A DNA stretch of 64,000 nucleotides, taken from Desulfurispora thermophila DSM 16022. GTDB taxonomy: Bacteria; Bacillota; Desulfotomaculia; Desulfotomaculales; Desulfurisporaceae. The position numbers and the translations under genes are program-made. Shown here piece after piece: positions 34,301 to 43,038 of this stretch. The stretch's first letter is position 1. Each line of letters opens with the position of its first letter. The notes below the pieces were generated by a model. It had not been told where the DNA came from. It searched no databases and saw only the letters and a program-made list of their open reading frames with translations. The stretch covers positions 1 to 64,000 of the forward strand of contig NZ_AQWN01000001.1 in NCBI RefSeq assembly GCF_000376385.1, read 5' to 3'.

Positions 34301-34907
34301 AACCCAGTTGCAGTTGCTGGTGTATTTAAGCGCGGCCCGGCAGGTGCTGACAGCCGGAGCTGGGGGCGTGCCATTACCGGCCGGAGCTTTCTATATGCCG
34401 GTGCACAGTGCCCCGCTCAAACTGGATGAGCCACTGCCGCCGGACCGGCTGGCACTGGAACAGCTCAAGCAGTTCCGCCTGCAGGGGCTGGTGGTAAACC
34501 ATGGGGCCCGGTTCTGGCCGCTGCTGGATAGCCAACTGCGTGCCGGTGTTGTTTCGGTACTGGTACCGGTTTGTCTGACCAGGGAGGGGGATGTGCATAA
34601 AAATTACCTGGCCAGTATTTTCACCCGGGAGGAACTGGCAGTGTTGCAAAACAGCCTGCAGCAATTATTGCAAAGGCTGGGGCAGGATATTCTGGCCGGG
34701 CGAGTGGATATCGCCCCCCTGAAAGTGGGCGGGCGCAGCGCCTGCGATTACTGCCTTTATTACCCGGTCTGCCGTTTTGACCTGTGGCTGCCCGAGAACA
34801 GTTACCGGCTGCTGGGTGCCCGGACCAAACAGCTGCGCGAGCAGGTGTCCGGCCTGGCCGGCAGAAAGGGGGAAGAAACCATTGTCCTCTACCGTCTGGA
34901 CAGATGA
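31368..34907 (+). CDS. addB: ATP-dependent helicase/nuclease AddB
   Basis: 1179 residues. AddB is the second nuclease/helicase-like subunit of AddAB, which resects double-strand breaks to prepare recombination. The N-terminal Walker A is GRAGYGKTSL. The C-terminal nuclease domain has DYKTG, and the [4Fe-4S] cluster ligands are one Cys in FASCPFAHFLSYG plus three in CDYCLYYPVC. GTG at 31368 begins the family-typical GILRLVVGRAG. The addA start overlaps its end by 26 nt, showing the usual addB-addA operon. Confidence 0.93.
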   Translation: MGILRLVVGRAGYGKTSLCLEEIAAEVRREALGRPLLLLTPPQSTFNMEKELAERGGSLRAQVYSFRRLAWRVLRETGGLSGRPVGDMGRQMLLKSILIEKRDQLHLLGSQQNQPGFLAALAELIGELKMSCLEAADLEVAAGTSQDLYLRRKLMDLALVLRALEERMAGRLVDPDDYLNLLARQLPHSRAWRDCQVWVDGFISFTPQELRVLEVLLGHCARVTVTLCLDPVYLAAPPPPADPFCRPWQTLQQLRRLARACGAPLVEQKLPGARRRLAPYPVRDYLEQHFFALHPPAYRGRLGDEIHILAGANPRAEVEGVARALRRHIRRGLLRPGQAAVLVRDAETYLPLFRQILADYEIPFFIDQPRSAMHHPLVELLRSALEVWQKEWAYDPLFRYLKTGLAGLTPDEVDRLENYVLAAGVRGSSWYSAKDWQYDPFRPGEPDEAAAAGRAQYMAEINDLRRRAARPLRAAQQSWQRLLKQQGVISGRQWAGIVLKLCLDLNLPQQLYAMQQAALDAGDPALFHQHRQVWRAVMNLLDQLVEVLGDVPLQLAEVAAVLDAGLAALRYSLIPPGLDQVIVGDMERSRLPRGIRALFLCGLNEGCLPAAAKSQGILNAAERDKLAAIWPDRLTATSVSMQYEQFLLYRLLAESAGQLWFCYPLGDAEGKSRLPAQPLRRLRELLPVREEVVLPEVVPARPPWEQNEHLGRLLSGLTACWQTARRGGYVHPGWWQVYNVMLQSPEWRSRLSSLRQGLWEVNQEKPLGGQLAARLWLKKQGGRTVLYSSSSRLERFASCPFAHFLSYGLGLVERQQHKLAPPDTGRLYHTVLQDFVQYVQNHGLDWAQVDDALIQTVCGQLLEKHGRRLQNAILFSNARQRAVLRRLQTNLERALRALVRQMRHSAFRPAACEVRFGTGGATPVPHLEVPLSGGALLALTGQIDRLDLASGPGGELYYRVVDYKTGPSSLALPELLAGTQLQLLVYLSAARQVLTAGAGGVPLPAGAFYMPVHSAPLKLDEPLPPDRLALEQLKQFRLQGLVVNHGARFWPLLDSQLRAGVVSVLVPVCLTREGDVHKNYLASIFTREELAVLQNSLQQLLQRLGQDILAGRVDIAPLKVGGRSACDYCLYYPVCRFDLWLPENSYRLLGARTKQLREQVSGLAGRKGEETIVLYRLDR

Positions 34908-37900
34908 ACAAAGGGCGGCGATCCACCAGCATGGCCGCAACCTGCTGGTGGCTGCGGCGGCCGGGGCGGGCAAAACCGCCGTGCTGGTGGAAAGGGTAAT
35001 CCAAATGCTGCTGAACGAGTGCAGCCCGGTGGACCTGGACCGGTTGCTGGTGGTGACTTTTACCGAGGCGGCGGCCAGCGAAATGCGGCAGCGCATCGGG
35101 GCTGCTCTGCAGGAGCGCCTGCAGCGGGCCGGCGGGGCAAAGCAGCGCCTTTTAAACCAGCTCCTGCTGTTGCCCCGGGCCCTCATCGGCACGCTGCACA
35201 GTTTTTGCAGTGAGCTTTTGCGCCGGCATTTTTACCACCTGCAACTGGACCCCGCTTTCCGGATTATGGATGAAAACGAAGCCTTCTTTCTCCGCCAGGA
35301 GGTGCTGGAGGAGGTGCTGCAGGGCAAATATCAGGAACTGGAAGAAAGGCCGGACCAGCCCTTTTTCCAGCTCACCGCCCTGCTGGCCGGCCGGCACGGC
35401 GATGACCGGCGCCTTTACGATCTGGTCTGGCGGTTTTACAGTTTCGCTTTGAGTTTGCCCCGGCCGCGGGCCTGGTTGAACTGGTTGGTCGGTTCTCTGG
35501 AAAATGCCTCCGCGTGCTGGGAAGAACAGCCCTGGCTGGTCGCCTGGCAGGACGGGGTCTATTTGGAGCTCGGCGCGGCGGCCGAGAGCCTGGCCCTGGC
35601 CCTGGAACTGACCCGGCAGCCCGGCGGGCCGGCGGTTTATGAACCGCTGCTGGCACAGGAACTGGCGGCGGTGGAAAAATGCCTGGCGCTTTGCCGGGCC
35701 CCTTATGAGCAGTTAAAACAGTCCCTGCTGGAAGCGGCCACTTTTGGCCGGTTGCCTTCTTTGAAAAAGGGGGAGTTCCGGGAAGACTACCAGCAGCAAG
35801 TGAAAGATTTGCGCAATAAGGCCAAGGATGGGCTGAAAAAGCTCATCAAAACTTATTTCTCCCGCCCGGCCCTGGAAATGCTGGCCGATCTGCGGCAGGC
35901 GGCGCCGCTGCTGCGGGCGCTGGTGGAACTGGTACTGGACTTCGATCTGGCCTACCGGCGGGCCAAGCTGGACAGAGGGCTGCTGGATTTTTCCGACCTG
36001 GAGCATTATGCCCTGGCTCTGCTGGCGGAAAACGCCGAGCTTTCCCCCTGGTCGGTCGAGGCGCCGGATCAGCCGCAGGCGCCACTCCTTGCTTCACCGC
36101 TGGCCCGGGAGTACCGGCAGCAGTTTGCCGCCGTGCTGGTGGATGAGTACCAGGACATCAACGGAGTGCAGGAGGCTATCCTGGAACTGGTGTCCGCCGG
36201 GCACAACCGCTTTATGGTGGGCGATGTAAAGCAGAGTATTTACCGCTTTCGCCTGGCCGATCCCGGTCTGTTTTTGCAGCGTTACCAGGATTATGTGGCC
36301 TGGACCGAACTGCCCAAATTGGCTGACGGGCTGGTTCGCCATCTAGCGGATCAAGTGCCGGGCCTGCGCATTGATCTTACGGCCAATTTCCGCAGTATAC
36401 CCGGCATACTGGCAGCCGTTAATTTTCTCTGCGGCCGCATGATGAGCGCCCGGGTGGCCGAGATCGACTACGATGAGCGCGCCCGCCTGCGCAGCCCCCG
36501 GCCGGGGGAGGAAGAAAAGCCGCCCGGCGGCGAAGTGGAGATCCACCTGCTGGAATACCGGCCTCCCGCTGCCGGTACAGAACCGGAAGACCTGGAGAAT
36601 GGTGGGGAGATCGAAGAAGAAGGGGCCGGTGCACTCCCTGTTCGGGAAGAATTGGATCAGGTGCGCCTGGAAGCCCGCTATCTGGCTGGTTGGCTGAAAG
36701 AAACCCTGGCCCGGGGGCTGGAACTGCCCGATGGCGCGGGCGGCCAGCGCCGGGCCACCTGGCGTGATGTGGTGATCCTGCTGCGCTCGCTGCAGCATAC
36801 AGCCGGCATATACCTGGAAGAGTTTCGCCGGCAGGGCATCCCGGTTTATGCCGATGGCAGCGGGGGCTATTTTGCGGCCAGCGAAGTGCAGACCGTGCTG
36901 GCGCTCCTGCAGGTAATCGACAACCCGCGCCGCGACATTCCGCTGGCCGCCGTGCTGCGCTCCGGTTTCGTGGGGCTGAGCGCTGCGCACCTGGCCCGCC
37001 TGCGCCTGGCCTGTCCGCAGGGAGATTTTTACACGGCTGTGCAATATGCGTGGCAAAATCCGGCTGTGCTGGAGGACGACCGGGCGGCAGCCTCTTTGCT
37101 GGCCTTTCAGGAACGGCTCAAGGTGTGGCGGCAAATGGCCACGCAGGTGGAACCGGCCGAGTTGCTGGAGGAGATTTATCGCCGCACGGGGTTTTATGAC
37201 CTGGTGGGAGCGCTGCCCGGCGGCAGCCTGCGCCAGGCCAACCTGCGCCTGCTGGTGGACCGGGCCAGGCAGTTTGCCGGCACATCTTACCGCGGTCTGT
37301 TCCGTTTTTTGCGCTATATTGAACAGATGCAGGAACAGGGGCGGGATCTGGATACCGCACGCTCGCTGAGCGAGAGCGAGGACGTGGTGCGAATCATGAG
37401 CATTCACCGCAGCAAGGGCCTGCAATTTCCCGTGGTGATTGTGGCCGGTTTGGGGCGCCGTTTCAATATGAGAGATATCCAGAGCGATTGGCTGCTGCAC
37501 CGGCAGCTGGGCTGCGGCCCTCTGCTGTTTGACCCGCAGGACTATACCCGCCGGCCCACAGTTTTGCACCATTTGCTGCGGCAGCGGCTGCGCCTGGAGA
37601 GCCTGGCCGAGGAAATGCGCCTCTTTTATGTGGCGGTTACCCGCGCCCGCTACCGCCTGCTGCTAACCGCTACAGCGCGCCATTTGCCGGCCCTGATCCA
37701 AAACTGGCAGAGCTATGCCGGCCTGGTGGGCGACGGCCGTCCGCTGCCCGTTTCCCTGCTGGCCGGGGCAAACAGCTGTCTGGACTGGGTGGGACCGGCC
37801 CTGTTTACCGTTCCGGCCCTGGCCGGTCTGTCCTGGCCGGAAGATGCCCCGCTGGAGCTGCCCACTCCGGCCGGTCTTCTGTGCCTTAGACCGGCTGCCC

Positions 37901-38814
37901 GGCTGGCATCGCTCTGGCAGGCCGCCGGGGATGAGCAACCGGAGGATGTGCTCTGGCTGCAACGGCTCCGGGACCTCCAGCCTCTGCCCCGGTCCTGGCT
38001 GGAGGAGCAAGCGCCGGAGGGAGAAAAGCTGCCCGACGATGAGGAGTTGGCCGGGGCTCTCTTCTGGCGCTACCCGCGCGCTGCCCTGTCCGGCATTCCG
38101 GCCAAGCTGAGTGTGACCGAGTGGAGCAAACGGCAGGAGGAAGAAGCGGATTTGCCAGCTGGCGTAATGTTTGAAACTGCCGTTGTGGGTAATTTTGAGC
38201 CGGAGAATGTAGCTCTGCCGCCCGGTTTTGACCTGCCGGTTTTTCACAGTGGTGGCCATCATGCTGTCGAGCGCGGCCAGGCCATGCACCTGGCCATGCA
38301 ACATCTGGATCTGGAGTGGCTGGCCCGGACAACACCCGCCCGCCGGGAAATAATAGAGGAGATCGAGCGGCAACTGGCACGGATGGTGGAGCGGGGCGTT
38401 CTGGGGGCCGGGCAGCGGGAGCTGGTTAATGTGGAGCAGATCGCCGGTTTTGTGGACAGCCCGACCGGACGGCGGTTGCTGGTAGCCGCTGTAAGCGGCC
38501 AGGTCTGGCGGGAACTGCCCTTCACTGTGGCCCTGCCCTGCCGGGAGCTCTTTCCCGCCCTGGCGGTGGAGGGAGCGGAGGAAGAAAGTATAATCCTGCA
38601 GGGCATTATTGATTGCCTGTTGGGCGAGCCGGACGGTCTGGTGATCATTGACTACAAGTCCGACTACATCACCGCCGGGCAGGCGGCAGAATTTGTCCGC
38701 CGCCACAGCTCCCAGCTGGATCTCTATGCCCGGGCCGTGGAGCACATTACCGGCCGGATCGTAAAAGAAAAAATTCTCTATTCCTTCACACTGGGCCGGT
38801 CCTGGGTGGTATAA
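34882..38814 (+). CDS. addA: ATP-dependent helicase/nuclease AddA
   Basis: A 1310-residue UvrD-type helicase with C-terminal RecB-like nuclease. Walker A is AAAGAGKTAVLVERV near residue 30; later come VDEYQDING (motif II), GDVKQSIYRFR and IHRSKGLQFPVV, then VIIDYKSDY of the nuclease. Works with AddB in break repair. The start is the TTG at 34882, with GGGGGAAG upstream; the ORF can be extended to 34777 only by an unrelated-looking segment overlapping addB. Confidence 0.93.
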   Translation: MSSTVWTDEQRAAIHQHGRNLLVAAAAGAGKTAVLVERVIQMLLNECSPVDLDRLLVVTFTEAAASEMRQRIGAALQERLQRAGGAKQRLLNQLLLLPRALIGTLHSFCSELLRRHFYHLQLDPAFRIMDENEAFFLRQEVLEEVLQGKYQELEERPDQPFFQLTALLAGRHGDDRRLYDLVWRFYSFALSLPRPRAWLNWLVGSLENASACWEEQPWLVAWQDGVYLELGAAAESLALALELTRQPGGPAVYEPLLAQELAAVEKCLALCRAPYEQLKQSLLEAATFGRLPSLKKGEFREDYQQQVKDLRNKAKDGLKKLIKTYFSRPALEMLADLRQAAPLLRALVELVLDFDLAYRRAKLDRGLLDFSDLEHYALALLAENAELSPWSVEAPDQPQAPLLASPLAREYRQQFAAVLVDEYQDINGVQEAILELVSAGHNRFMVGDVKQSIYRFRLADPGLFLQRYQDYVAWTELPKLADGLVRHLADQVPGLRIDLTANFRSIPGILAAVNFLCGRMMSARVAEIDYDERARLRSPRPGEEEKPPGGEVEIHLLEYRPPAAGTEPEDLENGGEIEEEGAGALPVREELDQVRLEARYLAGWLKETLARGLELPDGAGGQRRATWRDVVILLRSLQHTAGIYLEEFRRQGIPVYADGSGGYFAASEVQTVLALLQVIDNPRRDIPLAAVLRSGFVGLSAAHLARLRLACPQGDFYTAVQYAWQNPAVLEDDRAAASLLAFQERLKVWRQMATQVEPAELLEEIYRRTGFYDLVGALPGGSLRQANLRLLVDRARQFAGTSYRGLFRFLRYIEQMQEQGRDLDTARSLSESEDVVRIMSIHRSKGLQFPVVIVAGLGRRFNMRDIQSDWLLHRQLGCGPLLFDPQDYTRRPTVLHHLLRQRLRLESLAEEMRLFYVAVTRARYRLLLTATARHLPALIQNWQSYAGLVGDGRPLPVSLLAGANSCLDWVGPALFTVPALAGLSWPEDAPLELPTPAGLLCLRPAARLASLWQAAGDEQPEDVLWLQRLRDLQPLPRSWLEEQAPEGEKLPDDEELAGALFWRYPRAALSGIPAKLSVTEWSKRQEEEADLPAGVMFETAVVGNFEPENVALPPGFDLPVFHSGGHHAVERGQAMHLAMQHLDLEWLARTTPARREIIEEIERQLARMVERGVLGAGQRELVNVEQIAGFVDSPTGRRLLVAAVSGQVWRELPFTVALPCRELFPALAVEGAEEESIILQGIIDCLLGEPDGLVIIDYKSDYITAGQAAEFVRRHSSQLDLYARAVEHITGRIVKEKILYSFTLGRSWVV

Positions 38815-38833
38815 TCCATTTTGAGGTGGTTTT

Positions 38834-40834
38834 ATGCCGGAGCGGGTGTTTGCCCTGGATATAGGTACCAGAACGGTAATTGGATCACTGGTAGAATTAA
38901 GAGACGGCAAAATGCAACTGCTGGCTCAGAAAATGACCGAACATGACAGCCGGGCGGTTTTCGACGGCCAGATTCATGATATTCCCCGGGTGGCGCGGGC
39001 TGTGCAAAAGGTCAAGCAGGAGCTGGAACAGGAACTGGGGGAAACGCTGTACGAAGTGGCGGTGGCGGCGGCCGGCCGCTCGCTGCAGACGCGGCGGGTG
39101 CTGGTGGAGCAGGAAACAAGTCCGGAGCGGGAGATTGACGCTCTGGTCTGCCGGGCGCTGGAGGGTGAGGGCATCCGCCTGGCCCACCAGCAGCTGCAAC
39201 AGGACAGTCCCGGCCTGGCGGGCGGGGAGGAGTTCTATTGTGTGGGTTATTCCGTGGTCAGCTATTACCTGAACGGTTACACCATTTCCAACCTGCTGGG
39301 CCACCGTGGCAAAAAGATCGGTGCTGAGGTGATCGCCACCTTTTTGCCTGCTTCCGTGGTCAACAGCATGTACGCCGTGCTTTCCCGGGTGGGTTTGGAG
39401 CCGGTTTGTTTGACACTGGAGCCCATCGCTGCTGCGGCGGTGGCCATACCGGAAAATTTCCGCCTGCTCAATCTGGCCCTGGTGGACATTGGCGCCGGTA
39501 CGTCCGATATCGCCATATCCCGGGACGGAACCATTGTAGCCTACGGCATGGTGCCGGTGGCCGGGGATGAGATAACCGAAATGGTGGCCGAGGTTTGTCT
39601 GGCCGATTTTCAGACCGCGGAAGAAATCAAACGCCGGCTGGCTGGCGGCGGGGAGATTGTCTACCAGGACATCATGGGTTTGGAGAACAGCATTCCGGCC
39701 GGGGAGCTGCTGGCCCAGATCGAGCCGGCACTGGACCGCCTGGCCGAGAAGATTGTGGCCGAGATCCTGGTTTTAAATAACAACCTGGCCCCCAAATCGG
39801 TATTTCTGGTGGGCGGGGGTGGACAGGTACCCGGACTGGCGGATAAAATCGCCGCCGGGCTGCAGATACCCCGTCAGCGCGTGGGCCTGCGGGAAAGAAA
39901 GCACCTCAGCGATGTGCAGGTAATTGCGGGCGATATTGCCGGTCCGGAGGGCGTGACGGTGCTGGGTATAGCCCGGGTGGCGTTGAGCAGAATGGGGCAT
40001 GATTTTATAAAGATCACTGTCAACGGGCGGGATTACCGCCTGCTCTGGTCCAGGCAACTGACCGTGGCTGACGCCCTGGGTCTGATTGAATATGACCTGC
40101 GTTCGCTTCTGGCCAAAAATGGTGCCGACCTGGTATTTTATGTTAATGGGGAGCGCCGGGTGGTTTTTGGTGAACTGGGTCAGCCCGCCACTATTGTGGT
40201 CAACGGGCAGGAAGCCAGTGTGAAAACAGCTATCAAAGACGGGGACTGGATTGAAGTGAGCCCGGCCCGGCCCGGTGCACCGGCCCGCCTGACGGTGCAG
40301 CAGTTTCTGGAGCAGAACTACCCCGGTCTGGACTGCCGGGTGGAAATCAATGGTCGTCCCGTCACCGACTGCCAGATAGAGATCCAAAGCGGTGACCATC
40401 TGGTGCTCGAGCTACCGGAAGGAGATTTGAACAGAGCCTCACTTTCCCCGGCGGAAACCGGAAAAGCTGCGCGCGATGGTGACACAGGGGGGGTTGTGTC
40501 GGAAGAACAGAGCGGCGCAGGGACAGGGGAGGGGAGTTCACCGGCTGATAATGAAGGCAACCGGAGCGGTGCTGCGGGGCGCCCGGGGCATGGCCCGGCT
40601 GCTCCGGTTGCGGGAGGCGGAAGAGAAGCGGCGCTGGTGGTGACGCTGAATGGTCGCCCGCTGGAACTGGTGGGGCCCAAGCAGCACCTGCTGGTGGACC
40701 TGCTGAACCACCTGCCGGCCGAATTTACTTTGCCCGTGCCGGGCCGGGTGCTGCGCTTTTATATCAACGGACGGGAGGCCGGTTACACAGCGCCCCTGCA
40801 GCCCGGCGATAGCGTGGAGGCGCGCTGGGAGTAG
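38834..40834 (+). CDS. FtsA-like actin-fold ATPase with C-terminal extension
   Basis: A 666-residue protein. Residues 1 to about 390 match the FtsA/PilM-type actin fold: FALDIGTRTVIGSL, VDIGAGTSDIAIS and FLVGGGGQVPGLADKIA. The last ~280 residues contain repeated small beta-rich segments (ITVNGRDYRL, VVVNGQEASV, VEINGRPVTD, VTLNGRPLEL), which look like tandem beta-grasp/ubiquitin-like modules, separated by a low-complexity Gly/Ser/Glu linker. It is unlikely to be the main divisome FtsA; such long homologues occur in clostridial genomes without a known role. Starts 20 nt after addA and is probably co-transcribed. Confidence 0.78.
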   Translation: MPERVFALDIGTRTVIGSLVELRDGKMQLLAQKMTEHDSRAVFDGQIHDIPRVARAVQKVKQELEQELGETLYEVAVAAAGRSLQTRRVLVEQETSPEREIDALVCRALEGEGIRLAHQQLQQDSPGLAGGEEFYCVGYSVVSYYLNGYTISNLLGHRGKKIGAEVIATFLPASVVNSMYAVLSRVGLEPVCLTLEPIAAAAVAIPENFRLLNLALVDIGAGTSDIAISRDGTIVAYGMVPVAGDEITEMVAEVCLADFQTAEEIKRRLAGGGEIVYQDIMGLENSIPAGELLAQIEPALDRLAEKIVAEILVLNNNLAPKSVFLVGGGGQVPGLADKIAAGLQIPRQRVGLRERKHLSDVQVIAGDIAGPEGVTVLGIARVALSRMGHDFIKITVNGRDYRLLWSRQLTVADALGLIEYDLRSLLAKNGADLVFYVNGERRVVFGELGQPATIVVNGQEASVKTAIKDGDWIEVSPARPGAPARLTVQQFLEQNYPGLDCRVEINGRPVTDCQIEIQSGDHLVLELPEGDLNRASLSPAETGKAARDGDTGGVVSEEQSGAGTGEGSSPADNEGNRSGAAGRPGHGPAAPVAGGGREAALVVTLNGRPLELVGPKQHLLVDLLNHLPAEFTLPVPGRVLRFYINGREAGYTAPLQPGDSVEARWE

Positions 40835-40867
40835 AGAATATTTATGCAAAAGGATGATGGTGGACTG

Positions 40868-41908
40868 ATGAACTACCTCTACTATTTACTGGTTGCCGTA
40901 CCTGTCGCCGTATATCTGGAACTGACCCACGCCAGCCCGTTGCTCATCTTTGTTTTTTCTTCGCTGGCCATCATACCTCTGGCCGGGCTGATGGGCAAGA
41001 GCACCGAGGAACTGGCCATTGTGGCCGGGCCGCGGGTGGGAGGGTTGTTAAACGCTACTTTCGGTAACGCCACCGAGCTGATCATCACCATATTTGCCCT
41101 CAAAGAAGGGCTCTTCGATGTGGTCAAGGCCAGCATTGCCGGCAGTATTTTGGGCAACATTCTGCTGGTGCTGGGTTTTGCCGCCTTTTTAGGTGGGATT
41201 AAAAACAAGACTTTGCAATTTAATTATCAGATTGCCAACCTGAACACCTCGCTGCTTTTTCTGGTGGTAGTGGCACTGATCATACCGGCCATGTTTTATC
41301 ACGCCGGCGACCTGGACAGCGCTGAAGCCCAGACCCTGTCGCTCATTACAGCCATTCTGCTGATCACAATTTACGTTACCAGTCTGTATTTTTCTTTCAA
41401 ATCACACCGCCACCTCTTTCACACTTCGCACAATGTGCTGGAAAAAGCCGAGTGGAACAAATATGTTTCTCTGGCCGTACTGGCCGGGTCGGTGGTGCTG
41501 GTGGCCCTGATGAGCGAATTTCTGGTGGGCTCCCTGGAGCACATGGTGCAGCAGGTGGGTGTGAGCGAAATTTTCATCGGCTTTATTCTCATTCCGATTA
41601 TCGGTAACGCAGCCGAACACAGCACTGCGGTCTTGATGGCCATCAAAAACCGCATGGATCTGGCGCTGGAAATTGCTGTGGGCAGCAGTACCCAGATCGC
41701 CTTGATGATCACGCCACTCCTGGTGTTTATCAGCTACCTGTTCGGCAAGCCCATGCACTTGATCTTTCACCAGCTGGAGCTTACCGGTATTGCCCTGGCC
41801 GTGCTGGTGGTCAATTTTGCCATTCGCGATGGAGAAACCAACTATCTGGAAGGATTGATCCTCTTATTCACATATGTAATTCTGGGCACTGCATTTTATT
41901 TCGTATAA
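40868..41908 (+). CDS. cax: CaX-type Ca2+/H+ (cation) antiporter
   Basis: About 346 residues with roughly eleven membrane helices. The two inverted alpha repeats typical of Ca2+/cation antiporters are GNATELIITIFALKEG and GNAAEHSTAVLMAIKNRMD, whose Glu residues move the ion. It should export Ca2+ in exchange for protons. The frame opens at ATG 40844; ATG 40868 has a better-placed GGTGG and matches the usual short N-terminus. A terminator follows. Confidence 0.88.
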   Translation: MNYLYYLLVAVPVAVYLELTHASPLLIFVFSSLAIIPLAGLMGKSTEELAIVAGPRVGGLLNATFGNATELIITIFALKEGLFDVVKASIAGSILGNILLVLGFAAFLGGIKNKTLQFNYQIANLNTSLLFLVVVALIIPAMFYHAGDLDSAEAQTLSLITAILLITIYVTSLYFSFKSHRHLFHTSHNVLEKAEWNKYVSLAVLAGSVVLVALMSEFLVGSLEHMVQQVGVSEIFIGFILIPIIGNAAEHSTAVLMAIKNRMDLALEIAVGSSTQIALMITPLLVFISYLFGKPMHLIFHQLELTGIALAVLVVNFAIRDGETNYLEGLILLFTYVILGTAFYFV

Positions 41909-41930
41909 TTTATCTGGGAAAGAGACAAGC

Positions 41931-41956
41931 CACCCGGGAATGTCCGGGTGTTTTTT
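41931..41956 (+). terminator. Terminator after cax
   Basis: CACCCGG / CCGGGTG stem with 6-nt loop and TTTTTT. Confidence 0.9.
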
Positions 41957-42175
41957 GTTTGCAAAAAAGAGCATTTATGAGAAAAACAACGGTTTTCCAT
42001 CTACCCTGGAGCATTTTGCCCGAAACAGGAATATTTGCAAACTATGAGTATTTTATGATTTTTCAGAAATAAAGTAATATTCATTATAGATAAATAAATT
42101 TAATCCAAGACAATAATAAAATGTTATTATAATAACCGTATTTTAAAAAGTATTTTTTATGGCAGGTGATGCGCC
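41957..42175. promoter_or_regulatory. AT-rich region upstream of the hydrogenase operon
   Basis: Markedly AT-rich for this genome, with several possible -10 boxes and AATAATAAAATGTTATTAT repeats around 42108-42135. It must hold the promoter of the following operon, but no single promoter stands out. Confidence 0.4.
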
Positions 42176-42517
42176 ATTAAACTTAAAGCCATTCAGGACC
42201 TGTTACGCGCCGAGGTGCTGTGGGGCAGGGAGCAAATGGACAGGGAAGTCAGCTGCGGTTTTGGTTGCGATTTGATCAGCGACTCGCTCAGTTTTGCCCG
42301 TCCCGGCTGTCTTTTGCTCACCGGCCTGACCAACGTGCAAATTGTACGACTGGCGGAAATGGTAGAAGCGCAGGCTATTGTCTTTGTGCGGGGCAAAAAG
42401 CCTGGAATGGAAGTAATCGAGTTGGCCTGTCAGAAAAACCTCCCGCTGCTCAGTACCCAGTTTTTCCTCTTTGAAAGCTGTGGCATACTTTACCAGGCGG
42501 GGCTGCGCAGCTTCTGA
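42176..42517 (+). CDS. DRTGG-domain regulatory protein (probable ATT start)
   Basis: A 113-residue DRTGG-domain protein; the domain is a small alpha/beta module found beside CBS domains and in hydrogenase operons, with a presumed sensing role. Relatives start M-K-L-K-x-I, and the same residues (KLKAIQDLL) are encoded here just after an ATT at 42176, which has AGGTGA 6 nt upstream. An in-frame TGA lies two codons further up and the next ordinary start, GTG 42215, would cut the first strand and helix. I therefore infer a rare ATT start. First gene of the hydrogenase-associated operon. Confidence 0.75.
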   Translation: MKLKAIQDLLRAEVLWGREQMDREVSCGFGCDLISDSLSFARPGCLLLTGLTNVQIVRLAEMVEAQAIVFVRGKKPGMEVIELACQKNLPLLSTQFFLFESCGILYQAGLRSF

Positions 42518-42535
42518 AAACAGAGGTGGTCAGCC

Positions 42536-42952
42536 TTGCAGCTAAAGTTTCATGTGCAGCGCAATGACTTCAGCCGGGCTGGTCAGGCTGCCGCCCGGAT
42601 AAAAAAAACGTTGCAACTGGCCGGGATAAAGCCGGCCATTATTCGCAAAGCGATTATTGTGGCTTACGAAGCCGAGTTGAATATAGTTATTCACGCCTAT
42701 CACGGTACTATTACAGCCAACATCAGCACCGGACAGATTGAGATACTGGCTCAGGATGAAGGGCCGGGGATTGTGGACATTGACCTGGCCATGCAGGAAG
42801 GCTACTCTACGGCACCCCCGCACATCAGAAAAATGGGTTTTGGAGCAGGCATGGGTCTGCCCAATATCAAGAAGAGTTCAGACAGCCTGGAAATATACTC
42901 CGCGGTGGGCCGGGGCACTTTGTTGCGGGCCACGATCGTTATCGGTGATTGA
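42536..42952 (+). CDS. Anti-sigma-factor-like ATPase (HATPase_c, RsbW/SpoIIAB type)
   Basis: A 138-residue GHKL-fold protein without a receiver or His-phosphorylation domain. N-box YEAELNIVIHAYHG, then DEGPGIVD and GAGMGLPNIKK form the ATP site. Such serine-kinase/anti-sigma-like proteins recur in clostridial [FeFe]-hydrogenase operons next to DRTGG proteins, probably as regulators. TTG at 42536 after GGTGGTCAGCC. No sigma factor or anti-anti-sigma gene is adjacent. Confidence 0.85.
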   Translation: MQLKFHVQRNDFSRAGQAAARIKKTLQLAGIKPAIIRKAIIVAYEAELNIVIHAYHGTITANISTGQIEILAQDEGPGIVDIDLAMQEGYSTAPPHIRKMGFGAGMGLPNIKKSSDSLEIYSAVGRGTLLRATIVIGD

Positions 42953-43038
42953 CATGATTCTGTTCCGGTAATGATGTTTCGCGTTGCAGGCGATCTGCAG
43001 TAAATTAACACTTCCACGCCAAAAGTGGTGAGCATTCA

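Noticed and set aside
36343-37572. 409-codon antisense ORF inside addA
   Set aside because: Mirror of conserved helicase motifs; no independent signals.
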